Positions 48,201-58,593 of a stretch of DNA of 64,000 nt are shown piece by piece (position 1 is the first letter of the stretch; every line of letters begins with the position of its first letter). A program made the position numbers and the translations under genes. The notes beneath the pieces were generated by a model. It was given only the letters and a program-made list of their open reading frames with translations, did no database searches and was not told the DNA's origin. This DNA is from Branchiostoma floridae (lineage: Eukaryota > Chordata > Leptocardii > Amphioxiformes > Branchiostomatidae), in assembly GCF_000003815.2 (NCBI RefSeq), contig NC_049990.1, forward strand, positions 7,196,770 through 7,260,769, written 5' to 3'.

Positions 48201-48619
48201 ACCAACCCAAAAGACAGGAGGGCAAGTCAAAAATACAGAGAGAGAGAGAGAGACGTTGGCATAGGCAAATGAAACTAGACATAAATGTATCAACGAAAAC
48301 AGCTATCAGAAATCATTCAAACAAGCTTGAAAAGGTCATACGAGGTTGTTTCAGATGAAATCAGATTTACTGGGTAACGTCACCGGTTTAGCAAACGACA
48401 TCTGCCATTGGTTTAAGTGTTCGGTCAACAGTTCAGACTGACGGTAGTAAATGTTTTGCCCTCCGCGGCATCATCAAACAGTTTTTATGGGTTTGGCACG
48501 CCTAGTAGGCGTAATAAAAATATGATAAAAATCATTTCCAATCCATCCTCTTCAGTTACCTCATCTCCTTATGCCATTATAGACTTATTATTTCCTCCGG
48601 AAAAGGTCTGCGATACCCA

Positions 48620-48625
48620 TATAAA
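48620..48625 (+). promoter_or_regulatory. TATA box of GPCR copy A
   Basis: CATATAAACTTGGGGGAGCT, followed by a TCAGTTTTAT initiator-like stretch. The same arrangement is kept before copy B (54638) while surrounding sequence has diverged, which supports a real core promoter. Confidence 0.6.
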
Positions 48626-48730
48626 CTTGGGGGAGCTCAGTTTTATCTATGATAAACGGCTGGCAGTAACGGGGTGAACACCTGCAGATTCTCTTCTTCA
48701 CAGAACGTTTCTTAGGAGAAACCAGAAAAG

Positions 48731-49298
48731 GTAGGTTATAAAGGCTCTATGTCTCTGGCCATAGGGGCATGTTCGGGCATGACGCACCCGTCATGACACA
48801 CGAGTCAGGGTTAGGGGGAACCCCTTGCATCCTTGGTCGGAAGTCATCCTAGGAGACTGAAATTCCAAACAACAAACCTGCATCTGCTGGGGCCGTCTTA
48901 CACGTTGCCCCTGTAGGACTTGCGCCAATGGACGAGAGGGTGGAGAAGGATGTGCACACTCCTCCTTCGCAGGTCAGGCAGACGGGTCGCCTTAAACCCA
49001 CCCTGTCTGCCTACTATTGTCTTCCGAGACAGACGGATGCCAAAAAAATGTCTCTGTGCTTTACTGTACCAAAGTTCATTACAACCAAAGTCGAACCACT
49101 GGATTCGGAGTTGGTAATAATATGCCGTTATATCTGCTTACATTGTTTTTTTTGTCAGATGCTGGCTAGCTACACATATAGGTTTGGGTCTTATTGTTGC
49201 ATTTTCATCAAAAGAGGTTTCAGCTTTGGGCAACATTCTGTCCGAAGACGGTATGTCCATGGTTGAACTAAATTGTCACCTTTTCCATTTTTCCGTAG
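48731..49298 (+). other. 5' UTR intron of GPCR copy A
   Basis: Donor AACCAGAAAAG|GTAGGTTA and acceptor TTTTCCGTAG|ATACATAC are both conserved in copy B (54752-55023). The start codon lies 35 bp past the acceptor. The intron is longer in A because of the insertion at 48757-49047. Confidence 0.65.
48757..49047 (+). mobile_element. 291-bp insertion in copy A with 8-bp target duplication
   Basis: ATGTCTCT stands at 48749-48756 and again at 49048-49055. Copy B has a single ATGTCTCTGTGCTTTACTG at the homologous place, which is the empty site. The insert begins GGCCATAGGGGC and ends CCAAAAAA. The A-rich 3' end suggests a short retroelement; the 8-bp duplication would also suit a hAT-type element, but I see no clear terminal inverted repeat. 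Confidence 0.75.
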
Positions 49299-49333
49299 AT
49301 ACATACTGACCAGAGAAGACGATAAATTGTACC

Positions 49334-50464
49334 ATGGACTACTCAAATACTACTACAAACATGCATTCATTTGCCAACTCAACAGCCTACAACAACACAG
49401 GTGTCGTCAACTGCAGCAATGATACAAGAGGCTCATGGCCACAACCTCCCTCACCAACGCACGAATTAGTGTTTGTATGCATCGGACAGTTGGTGGCAGG
49501 TATAGGACTGCTTGCAAACTTTCTTGTGATCTACATCATCGCGAGATACCCGGCCATGCGAACCGTCCCTAATGTGTTTGTGTTAAACTTAGCGGCCGCG
49601 GACGCTCTGTATTGTTGCGTGACACCTCTTTACACAGTGTATGCTCTCCACGTAGACTGGATACTTGGTAATGCGATGTGTAACGTCTACTTCATCATGG
49701 AGTACGTTAGTGCGTTCTGTAGCGTCTGGTTCCTGACTGCTTTGAGCATCGAACGATACAAGGCCGTCACAGATCCGATAGGACACTCACAGAAGATCTC
49801 CCAGAAGAAAGCCTGGGTAGCTAGCGTTGTTGTTTGGTTCTTTGGTTTAGTTGCTGCATCGCCGACTCTGGTTTTCGTGAAAACTGCCGTTCATGCTTTC
49901 TCCTGTGAGTCGGGAGGCAAAATTCATCACGTAACCCAGTGCGATGTCTTGGCTCCAGAAGGCATACCAGAAGAACTCTTAAATAAACTCCGTGGCATGT
50001 ACGGGTTTACAATAACCTTCGTAGTGCCGTTGTGTATCATCATACCTCTGTATGTTATCATATGGCGCAAACTGCGGGAAAAGAAACCGTCTACTCTATC
50101 CATGCATCTAATCAGGTCCAGGAACAGAGTAACCAGAATGGTTGCCGCTGTTGTAGTCTTCTTTGTTATCGCCTTGCTCCCCTGGCACACTTACTGGATA
50201 CTTCAATATTTTAGCTTGATTCAAAACGTTCCCCACGGTCTGTATGACGCCTGTTTGGCTCTTTACGTCGCAAATTCCGCTGTGAATCCGTTCTTTTATG
50301 CGCTAATGGGCGATAAGTTCAGACGGTATATCAATATTGTGTTTTGTAGATGGCGTCTCTGTAGAAATAATACTCGACAAAAAAGACGGGTGCGGAAAGA
50401 GTTCAATATCCAGTTTGGATCTCCGCAGTCAGAAACAGTTGTGCCCCATGATACACGGCTGTAG
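49334..50464 (+). CDS. Class A (rhodopsin-like) GPCR, receptor A
   Basis: A single coding exon of 376 codons. The extracellular N terminus has several N-glycosylation sites (NTT, NSTAYNNT, NCSN). Seven hydrophobic segments follow. TM1 has GLLANFLVIYIIARYP and TM2 has VPNVFVLNLAAADALY with the conserved LAxAD. Cys in NAMCNVYF and in the HHVTQCDV loop can form the standard disulfide. TM3 ends SIERYKAV (ERY instead of DRY). TM6 has LLPWHTYW, lacking the usual Cys of CWxP. TM7 is NSAVNPFFYALMGDKF (NPxxY form). The basic third loop and C tail fit G-protein coupling. The overall pattern resembles somatostatin, opioid and galanin-type peptide receptors, but a subfamily is not safe. The start is ACCATGG at 49334, kept in all three copies. 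It is 5.7 kb upstream of its paralogue. Confidence 0.88.
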   Translation: MDYSNTTTNMHSFANSTAYNNTGVVNCSNDTRGSWPQPPSPTHELVFVCIGQLVAGIGLLANFLVIYIIARYPAMRTVPNVFVLNLAAADALYCCVTPLYTVYALHVDWILGNAMCNVYFIMEYVSAFCSVWFLTALSIERYKAVTDPIGHSQKISQKKAWVASVVVWFFGLVAASPTLVFVKTAVHAFSCESGGKIHHVTQCDVLAPEGIPEELLNKLRGMYGFTITFVVPLCIIIPLYVIIWRKLREKKPSTLSMHLIRSRNRVTRMVAAVVVFFVIALLPWHTYWILQYFSLIQNVPHGLYDACLALYVANSAVNPFFYALMGDKFRRYINIVFCRWRLCRNNTRQKRRVRKEFNIQFGSPQSETVVPHDTRL

Positions 50465-50685
50465 AATGCAATTTTACGTTTCCGTTTTCTATATATAGCA
50501 TTTTCTATGTTTTCTATGTTTTGCAGTGCCACTTATATCGTATCCTTTATGTTTTATCTCTCTCAATATAAATCTATCTCTACATATGATATATATATAT
50601 ATTGACTTAAAAAGCACAAAATGAAATGTGATGTATAAAGTGCACGAGAAATTACACACGTCTATTGTATTGTAAAGAGAAGTAA

Positions 50686-50691
50686 AATAAA
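50686..50691 (+). terminator. Polyadenylation signal of receptor A
   Basis: AGTAAAATAAAATATC about 220 bp past the stop codon holds AATAAA. Copy B reads AGTAAAATGATCAAATATTC at the matching place, so the hexamer is lost there. Confidence 0.55.
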
Positions 50692-51098
50692 ATATCTATC
50701 ATGACAAGCTTTATTGACACGACAGAAAGTACAGTGACTTTTGTATGGTCAAATATAAGCTACAAAAAGTGGACACAGCATAAAACTCTTATAAAACTCT
50801 ACTCTCCAATATAGGATAATGAGAAAACCTCCATACAATCAGGTGGAGCTAAACATGAGTGTCTATCTTTTCTAATCACAAAGCAATCTTTTATGTATGT
50901 GCGTACAGTGTGTGGTAGCTTACACGTGCAGGCAGTGTGGCAGAGCTATCATTCTCATCGTCCAGCTGCCCTCCTTTCTTAGAAGAAAAGTTCACATTGA
51001 TAGCTATTTTCATTAACGTGTAAGTGTGGGAGTGGAATTATTGTTGCTTTCTTGCTTAGTCCTTGGTGCTGAAACGTTGATGACAAGCTCAATCCGAT

Positions 51099-51198
51099 NN
51101 NNNNNNNNNNNNNNNNNNNNNNNNNNNNNNNNNNNNNNNNNNNNNNNNNNNNNNNNNNNNNNNNNNNNNNNNNNNNNNNNNNNNNNNNNNNNNNNNNN
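51099..51198. other. Assembly gap (100 N)
   Basis: A run of exactly 100 N near the end of duplication copy A. The matching stretch in copy B, between CAATCCGAT (57300-57308) and TGAAATCATGTCGGG (about 57355), is roughly 50-60 bp, so the true gap may be small. Confidence 0.95.
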
Positions 51199-52045
51199 CA
51201 GATGATTGATTTCATTTCGGGATCCCTGTCAAGTTTGATCCGGACAAATCCACCTGTGAGTTGACATGAGGGCCTTTTCGCGATAAGGTGATCATAAATT
51301 TTAGATAAGTTGTTCATCATGCCGAAGTGATGAATGCAATCCCTTAAACATGCTCGAACCTAGGATCCGTGGCTGATCAAGTCCATCCAGGCTAGAAAAC
51401 ACGGTATCCGAGACTTGGTCTGTCTTGCAAGACATTCTTGATCTTTTATCTGGTACATAGAAGTCTTTCCTGGTTTTGCTTTTACTGTAAGACTGATTTG
51501 GACAACAGGAAACCAGAAAAGGCACGCAATGGGCATACCCCACAGATCCATGGCTACTGATCATCGTCAAAAACATTTATTGTTTTCTTGGAGACTGATT
51601 CATACGTCGTACATATGCTAGAAACCAGACTATTTCCTAGGGCCGGGGCCAACATGCCGACAAGGAAACTTTTCCTAGTCCCTCAAGGCTTAGCCTGGAT
51701 ACCAGACCCCATTCCGACATTTTCAGATAGGGTTGGGGCCTGGTATCCAGGCTACCCAAGGCCTTCCTCAGAGATTCCTTAGAGTGTCCTTAGGCCTAAG
51801 AACTGAGAACTGCCTTTATATTTAGGCCTAGGCACCATGCAAACCGTAATCTTGTTGTAAATTTAAAGTTCTGTCATGCCATCATGGCGTTAAGAATCAA
51901 TTCTTCCTTGATCCACTTGAAACATTTGGTCAAAATGTATATATGTCTATTTTATAGTGGGATATTTTCCCTCTAAGCGTTGATAACGGGTTTACCCTAG
52001 CGCCAACTTTTACACCCGAAACGGGTGATCAGAAACGGATGTTTT

Positions 52046-52490
52046 CAGTCGAACCGCAGAGCTCTATGCGCATCCGTTCTGCGCAGCCTTCTCTTCGACA
52101 GGTCATAAGCCGGAACGCAGTTTGTCCTGGTTTGACCCCTTGTATGCGTATAAACAACTGCCTGTTGTGCAACAAAAAGACCTCAAACCTACATAATGTT
52201 TATACTTTTTCACATCTACAGGATTTGCCCAGCACAGCCATGTGGATATTTATTGCATTGCAAAAGTTCAGCCAACGTTGTGGCCCCCGAAACAAAGCAA
52301 TTTTCGGTCTGTGTATTTGTGATTATCTTTCCTCCAGTTTGCCGGCGCACAGTCAGTTTTGTCCACAGTCGGACAGTCCAGTTCCTCACCTTCACATTGA
52401 CCACTGACCATGCAGCGGGGTCAGTCCGTGACCCGGCGTAAGAGGTATTTCAGAGAATAACGTGTTCTACGGTGACCTGCGGTTCGACTG
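52046..52490. mobile_element. 445-bp inverted-repeat transposon with 4-bp target duplication
   Basis: It starts CAGTCGAACCGCAG and ends CTGCGGTTCGACTG, perfect 14-bp terminal inverted repeats. TTTT flanks both ends. Copy A has the uninterrupted GATGTTTTGTCCAAGG at 45879, the empty site, so the borders are exact. The interior has an open frame with no transposase features, so the element is non-autonomous. The superfamily is not clear from the ends. Confidence 0.88.
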
Positions 52491-53864
52491 TTTTGTCCAA
52501 GGTCATCCTCAATCCATGTAAGAAGCCGCTTTTTTGTAGTGCGCATGCTCCTGTGACGTCAGGTTAATGCTAAACGTCAAGGTCGGCACAGAAAAGGTCA
52601 AGGTCATGTTGGAAGACGAATGAGAAACGTAAGCCTATAAAAGCATGAACAGATTGTGCATGTGCTCATTCGAGACCACTGGTTAAGTCACATCGGTGAA
52701 ACATGTCTCAGTGTGGCCGGTTTGGACCTATGCCAGGTGTTAATAATGTTCAGAGTTTTGATATAAAACATGTAGTCTTACATATATACGCAACGAATTT
52801 TTGAACGGAGATGGCCGGCATCACCATAAAACCGAGAATGATAACTTGGTAATGGTCAACAGTATTATATCAATTCGTTGCCAAGTAGCAACTCGAAGAC
52901 TGAGACAGAAAAATGTATACGTACCCAGCAGGTATTTTACAGATTTGAATCTGGACAAGGTCGACTTGCTGTATCTATATAGCCAGTATAACCGCTCTTC
53001 GGCGTATCACAGCAGTGTAACGTTTAAGGTAGATGGAGTGCTCAGGTAAATGGAGTGCTCATCCTTACATTAGCGCCACATCTTCAGAGAGGATGCTTGG
53101 GCCGCATAGTCACAAATGGGGGCCTTCATGGAAGGATAACAACGTTGTTGGATAACAACGCACTAGATTCAGGAGGGCACCGGTTACGCTTCACGTGATC
53201 ATGTGAAAGTAGATCTTTCCCTATGAATCACGGGAAATTAAAAGAAGCTTGTCTCCGGTTCACGAAAAGGGCATGTAGAGATCTGTACTGACCCCCGCTC
53301 ACTTTAATACTGGCTCGTACCCGAGACCACCGTGCCAACACTAACCAGTATGAGCAGTGCCCTTGGAGTCGTGACCTTTTACACTCCTTTTTACTCAATC
53401 AGCAACCGGAAGCTATGCACAAACCGCAACTAACCGCAACTATAAAAGTAATTACGCTGGCCTCCCAATCACGTCCGGCAGACGGAGACACGCAGGAGGT
53501 GGAGGTCATTGTCCTGACGCCCTGGGGTTATGGGTTATGGGTCCCTGCGGCTGCTCTCTAGAAGTTCACAGAACACTAGCCTACAATAGCTCTACAATGC
53601 GAGCTTCTCCTTGTTTATTTTAGATTATAACAAAGGCATATTATAAGCTTAAAAAAAGCCTACGGGATATATATTGCCTGACTTATGCCTAGGTCATGAT
53701 TGGAAAAAAAGTGGCCCTGACGGGCAGTTCACGAGCTGTTCTTGGCACTTAAGGGCGGGACTTCTACGTGGGGCCCATGGGACGCCCTGCAGCTATCGGG
53801 CTATATCTGTTACTTTTGGTCAGCTCAGAGTTAAAATCAACCCGGGACCTAGGCGATTTCCGCC

Positions 53865-54190
53865 AGTCCCTAAACAATCTCCCACAAATCTGTTGACATG
53901 GCAATTACATGTACTTGCATCTAGTATAGTATATCACCCAACAGTTTACTCTTAAAGTATATAATCATGAAGCCATCCGAGGTTAAGTCTCTAAATGACC
54001 TCCCACACAACTGTTGACATTGCCATCAATTCCATGGAGCTATACTGATATTGTATGCAGGCAAACAAGCTTACTACAGTAGATAATTCAATCAATACAT
54101 TAGCGAGGTTATGCGAGGTCATGTAACATCATATCCTGTAGAACTGTTCACAGTGCCACCATTTCTAATAAAGAATATTGTATTGTATTT
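53865..54190. repeat. Three degenerate repeats upstream of receptor B
   Basis: CTGTTGACAT near 53890 and 54011 and a decayed CTGTTCACAG near 54144, spaced 121 and 133 bp. Equivalent to the set at 47840-48200. Confidence 0.55.
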
Positions 54191-54637
54191 TAAGAAAACC
54201 AACCCAAATGACTTGAAAGAGCAGCTTGAAGAGAGAGAGAGAGAGAGAACTGTTGGCATCGCCGTTAGACACATGAAACTATTACATAAATGTACACAAA
54301 TCAAATACTCGAAATCATTCAATGAAACGTCAGTAAGGATATATATGGTAGGTTATGTTTTAGATGAAATCATATTTACTGGGTGACGTTACCGGATTAG
54401 CAAACGACATGCGCCATCTGTCACGTTAAGCTTTAGGTCAACAGTTCAGATTGACGCTAGCCATCAGGCAAGTGTATTGCCTTCTGTCGGCATCATCAGA
54501 CAGTTCTTATGGGTGATAATAGCCAGTGGGCGTAACAAAAATATGATAAAAGTCATCTACTTCCTCTTAAGTTAACCCAACTCCTTATGCCATTATAGAC
54601 TTATCATTTCCCCCGGAAACAATGGGCAATACCCGTA

Positions 54638-54643
54638 TATAAA
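54638..54643 (+). promoter_or_regulatory. TATA box of GPCR copy B
   Basis: CGTATATAAACTTGGGGGAG, then the same TCAGTTTTAT stretch as in copy A. The core promoter is still intact although the coding frame is broken. Confidence 0.6.
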
Positions 54644-54751
54644 CTTGGGGGAGCTCAGTTTTATCCATGACCATCGTCGGCTGACAATAACGGCGTGAAC
54701 ACCTGCAGATTCCCATCATCACAGAACGTTTCCTAGAAGAAACCAGAAAAG

Positions 54752-55023
54752 GTAGGTTATCAAGGCTCCATGTCTCTGTGCTTTACTGTACCAAAGTTCA
54801 TTACGACCAAAGTTGGATTCAGAGTTGGTAATAATATGCCGTTATATCTGCTTACAATAGCTTTATGTCTTCTCAGGGGCTGACAAGCTATCCATAGGTT
54901 GGGCCCTTGTTGTTGCATTTTTTTCAAAACAGTTTTGAGTTTTGGGCGACATTCTGTTGAAGACGGTATGTCCATGACATGTGTTGAACAAAAGGCATTG
55001 TCACATTTTTCATTTTTCTGTAG
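54752..55023 (+). other. 5' UTR intron of GPCR copy B
   Basis: Donor CCAGAAAAG|GTAGGTTA and acceptor TTTTTCTGTAG|ATACATAC match copy A. It is 272 bp, without the 291-bp insertion seen in A. Confidence 0.65.
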
Positions 55024-55053
55024 ATACATACAGAGAAGACGACAAATAGAACC

Positions 55054-56189
55054 ATGGACTACTCAAATATTACTACAAATATGCATTCATATGCCAACTC
55101 AACAGCCTACAACAACACAAGTGTCTTCAACTGCAGCAACGATACAAGAGGTTTATGGCCACAACCTCTCTCACCAACGCATGAACTAGTGTTTGTATGC
55201 ATCGGACAGTTGGTGGCAGGTGTAGGACTGCTTGCAAACCTTTTTGTGATCTACATCATCGCTAGATACCCAGCCATGCGAACCGTTCCCAATGTGTTTG
55301 TACTAAACTTAGCGGCCGCAGACGCGCTGTACTGCTGTGCTGCGCCTCTTTACACCTTGTATGCTCTACACGTAGATGGCTGGATACTCGGCAATGCGAT
55401 GTGTAACGTCTACTTCATCATGGGGTACATCAGTGCGTTCTGTAGCGTCTGGTTTCTGACTGCTTTGAGCATTGAACGATACAAGGCCGTCACAGATCCG
55501 ATAGGACACTCACAGAAAATCTCTCAGAAGAAAGCGTGGGGAGCTAGCGTTGTTGTTTGGTTCGTTGGTTTAGCTGCCGCATCATGGCGCCGGCTCTGGT
55601 TTTCGTGAAAACCGACGTTGAGGCTTACTACTCCTGTGAGTCGGTGGGCAAAATTCATCACGTAACCAAGTGCGATGTCTTCGCGCCAGAAGGTATACCA
55701 GAAGAACTCTTTAACAAACTCCGTGGCATTTACAGCTTTACAGTAAACTTCGCAGTGCCGTTGTGTATCATCATACCTCTGTATGTTATCATATGGCGCA
55801 AACTACGGGAAAAGAAACCGTCTACTCTATCCATGCATCTAATCAGGTCCAGGAACAGAGTAACCAGGATGGTTGCCGCTGTTGTGGTCTTCTTTGTTAT
55901 CGCCTTGCTCCCGTGGCACACTTACTGGATTCTTCAATACTTTAAATTGATTCAAAACATGCCTTATGGTCTGTATGACGTATGTTTGGCTCTGTATGTC
56001 GCAAATTCTACCGTCAATCCGTTCTTTTACGCGCTATTGGGTGATAAGTTCAGACGGTATATCAATATTCTGTTTTGTAAATGGCGTCTATGTGGAAACA
56101 ATGCTCAACAAGAAAGGTGTATTCGGAAAGAGTTCAATATCAATTTTGGATCTCACCCGTCAGAACCGTCTCATGATACACGACTCTAG
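55054..56189 (+). pseudogene. Class A GPCR, receptor B, frameshifted
   Basis: A close paralogue of receptor A, collinear from MDYSN to the final DTRL. At 55584-55588 there are 5 extra bases (ATGGC) relative to GCATCGCCGAC in copy A. This shifts the frame in TM4, and the first frame stops after 184 codons at 55608. The second frame is open from 55557 to 56189 and carries TM5-TM7, including LLPWHTYW and NSTVNPFFYALLGDKF. There is one extra residue before TM3 (DGWILGN). The TM3 position that is Glu in copy A is Gly here. Everything else looks maintained, so it may be a recent pseudogene, an allele or an assembly error. Confidence 0.82.
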
Positions 56190-57450
56190 AATGCAAATTT
56201 ACGTTTCCGTTCTATGTATTTGTTTTGCAGTACCTCTTACATCGTATCCTTTGTACTCACTCTCTCTCTCTCTTAAAATATACATAATAACTTACAATGA
56301 ATAACATGTAATGTAATGTAATGTATACAGTGCACGGGAAATTACATATGTTTCGTGTGTTGTAAAGAAAAGTAAAATGATCAAATATTCATCATTTTTA
56401 CTTCTAATAAACATGAAGAGCTGTTCATTCTTATCGTCCAGTTGTCCTCATTTGTATGTACTAAAGCTTATTACACTGATATCTGTCTCCATTAACGCGT
56501 ATGTATGCAACGTGACGTATACTCTTTTGTTTTGTTTTAGAAAACCATTTGAAGGGCATCATATGGGTCATAGGCGTTCTTGTGCTAGAGCACGTATTCG
56601 TAATACATAGTGTCATCTATCCTTGGATAATGTTCAGGTTGAGTTCTAAATCTGTTGTAAAGACATAATATGGCGGAATCCGATTTGTTTCAGGCAGACA
56701 GAATGGAGGATTATCTTGATAAACCTACCATAACTCCATACTAACACGCACACCTGGGATGTGCCCATGTAGCAAGGAACTTTGGCTTCTGGTCATACTA
56801 CGGCCGCATTTACCTATTCGGGGCTGGGCCAGCCTGGAGTCCAGCCTTGTTAGCGTTGGTCCACTCTCGAAAATCACTACCCAGCGGGGTTGTTTTGGAA
56901 ATCGAAGGCATGACATAAAAATCAAGAAATTATACCAAAAATGATTCAAAATGACAAAATCATAACTTCTGCATATTTATTGGCATAAACAATATTTTTG
57001 CTTCTGCAAAGAGCCCGGCCCAGCCAGCAGTTATGATTTTTACGACCGGAAGATTTGTTGGAGATTTGTACTGTCGTTCTTCGTAGTATATGAAAAATGT
57101 GCATATAAACCTTCAATGAGCCACGGCAGCTATAATAAAAGACAAACGAGTTCATAAGGGAAAATAGGCATCTGATTATAGAGATGTGTATCAATACAAA
57201 TATTATTTCATCCTCAAACGACAACCAGAACTGGGTCAGGGAGAATCTTTGTTCCGGCTCCATGCTTAGTCCTCGGTGCTGAAATGGTAATGACAAGCTC
57301 AATCCGATCACCTAGTAAGCCAACAGGTTTCAGCGTGCATTTGTGGCAAATGAGTTGAAATCATGTCGGGCTAGCTGGGTCACCGCCAAGTTTGAACCAG
57401 ACACCTGTGAGTTGATGTGAGAGAGTGATAAGATGGTCATCAAATTGTTC

Positions 57451-58593
57451 ATCATCATATCAACTATATGAGGGGGGTTAATTGTGCAGTGATAGCATAG
57501 TTCCATATGTTTTGTTTACCCAATTATTCAGTTGTAACACTACATGTAATAGTACTTAGTATCCCACGTAACACTATCGAATTACTGCATTTTGTGGGTA
57601 GGATCATGCAAATAAAAACCATCACTATGTAAATGGCACAGTTCCGTAATTGTGGTACGACATCTTTCTCTTTGATATGCTGGATGGATGCTCGTCTCTT
57701 AAGCACGTCTGCAAATTCCACTTAGTCTTCACGGTCGCTTTTAACATGGATACATTTGAGACCTCGTGAGTCCTAAGAGTGTTCATGACCGTGAAACTTC
57801 CTAACTGGTACACTGAGTCTGATATCATTTTCTGTGTGCTGAAGTGACTCGAAACTGCATTAGAACTGCACGAATGCTGCCCGGGTCTGCTCGAGCGAAC
57901 ACGTCCGTGCCCGGAATCTAGTCCGTGTGATGATGAGTACTAGTAATCTTCTCCGGCAAGCTGTATTAAGACGATTGAGCTTCCGTAATGTTAGCTTATT
58001 GCCCGTATTGCAATGAGTGCACAGGAGCAAAACAGGAGGATTGAACATCACTTCAGTCGGACCAACACAGCAACACGATACAGGGGTAAGAGAGATTTTA
58101 CCGTGCTGCAGGGTTATCAATGTAGTGATAATAGACTGCCCATGCTCCACTATCATCCAGGAGTTCCCAGAGGACTACATACAGGTAGGATGTTCATGGT
58201 GTTTATATACTAGTACATAAGGCGTTTATGTTTGTTGGTTTTCGCGCGATTTTCCATGAGTACGTCAGGAAATGATCGATGGTAATGACTTTGGATTTCG
58301 GTGACACGTCCGCCACGTAAATAATGGTTTTGTGGTATGTTGTTTTACCACTTGTATTCCATAAATGTACCTTTGTTGTTGTAGGGTTTCTGTCAACACG
58401 CTGACGCCACCAGACGCCGGTGCATTTGTAGCGGGCCATACATTAATTTTTTCGCAAGGCTGAAACAATGTAGCGAGACTTCTTCACATCTGCAAGAAAA
58501 TTGCACATTGTGATACTTCCATTGATCATATCCTGATTCGACCTGCTGTCATAATTCTAGTACGTTATCGAAAAGCGTATGAGAACAAGGACC
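57451..58593. other. Spacer between receptors B and C
   Basis: No supported gene. Some TACTAGT-type short repeats. I could not align it convincingly with the upstream regions of copies A and B, so the third receptor has an independent or fully diverged 5' flank. Confidence 0.5.

Larger units (their letters stand above)
45140..51330 (+). repeat. Segmental duplication, copy A (with intact GPCR)
   Basis: Nearly all of it can be aligned by eye with 51380-57450. Shared blocks include AACACGGTATCCGAGACTTG, CTGATCATCGTCAAAAACGT, GTGACGTCAGGTTAATGCTA, CACGTCCGGCAGACGGAGAC, CTTGGGGGAGCTCAGTTTTA, the whole receptor gene, and the trailing TGACAAGCTCAATCCGAT. The copies differ by substitutions and several discrete insertions, listed separately, and by about 0.9 kb present only in A (about 46905-47835). 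Confidence 0.85.
51380..57450 (+). repeat. Segmental duplication, copy B (with frame-broken GPCR)
   Basis: Homologous to 45140-51330 in the same orientation. It lacks the A-specific block of about 0.9 kb, and carries its own insertions at 52046-52490 and about 52700-53150. Confidence 0.85.

Noticed and set aside
49589-50190. Minus-strand open frames opposite receptor A
   Set aside because: Shadows of the receptor coding sequence; the same shadows appear opposite receptor B.
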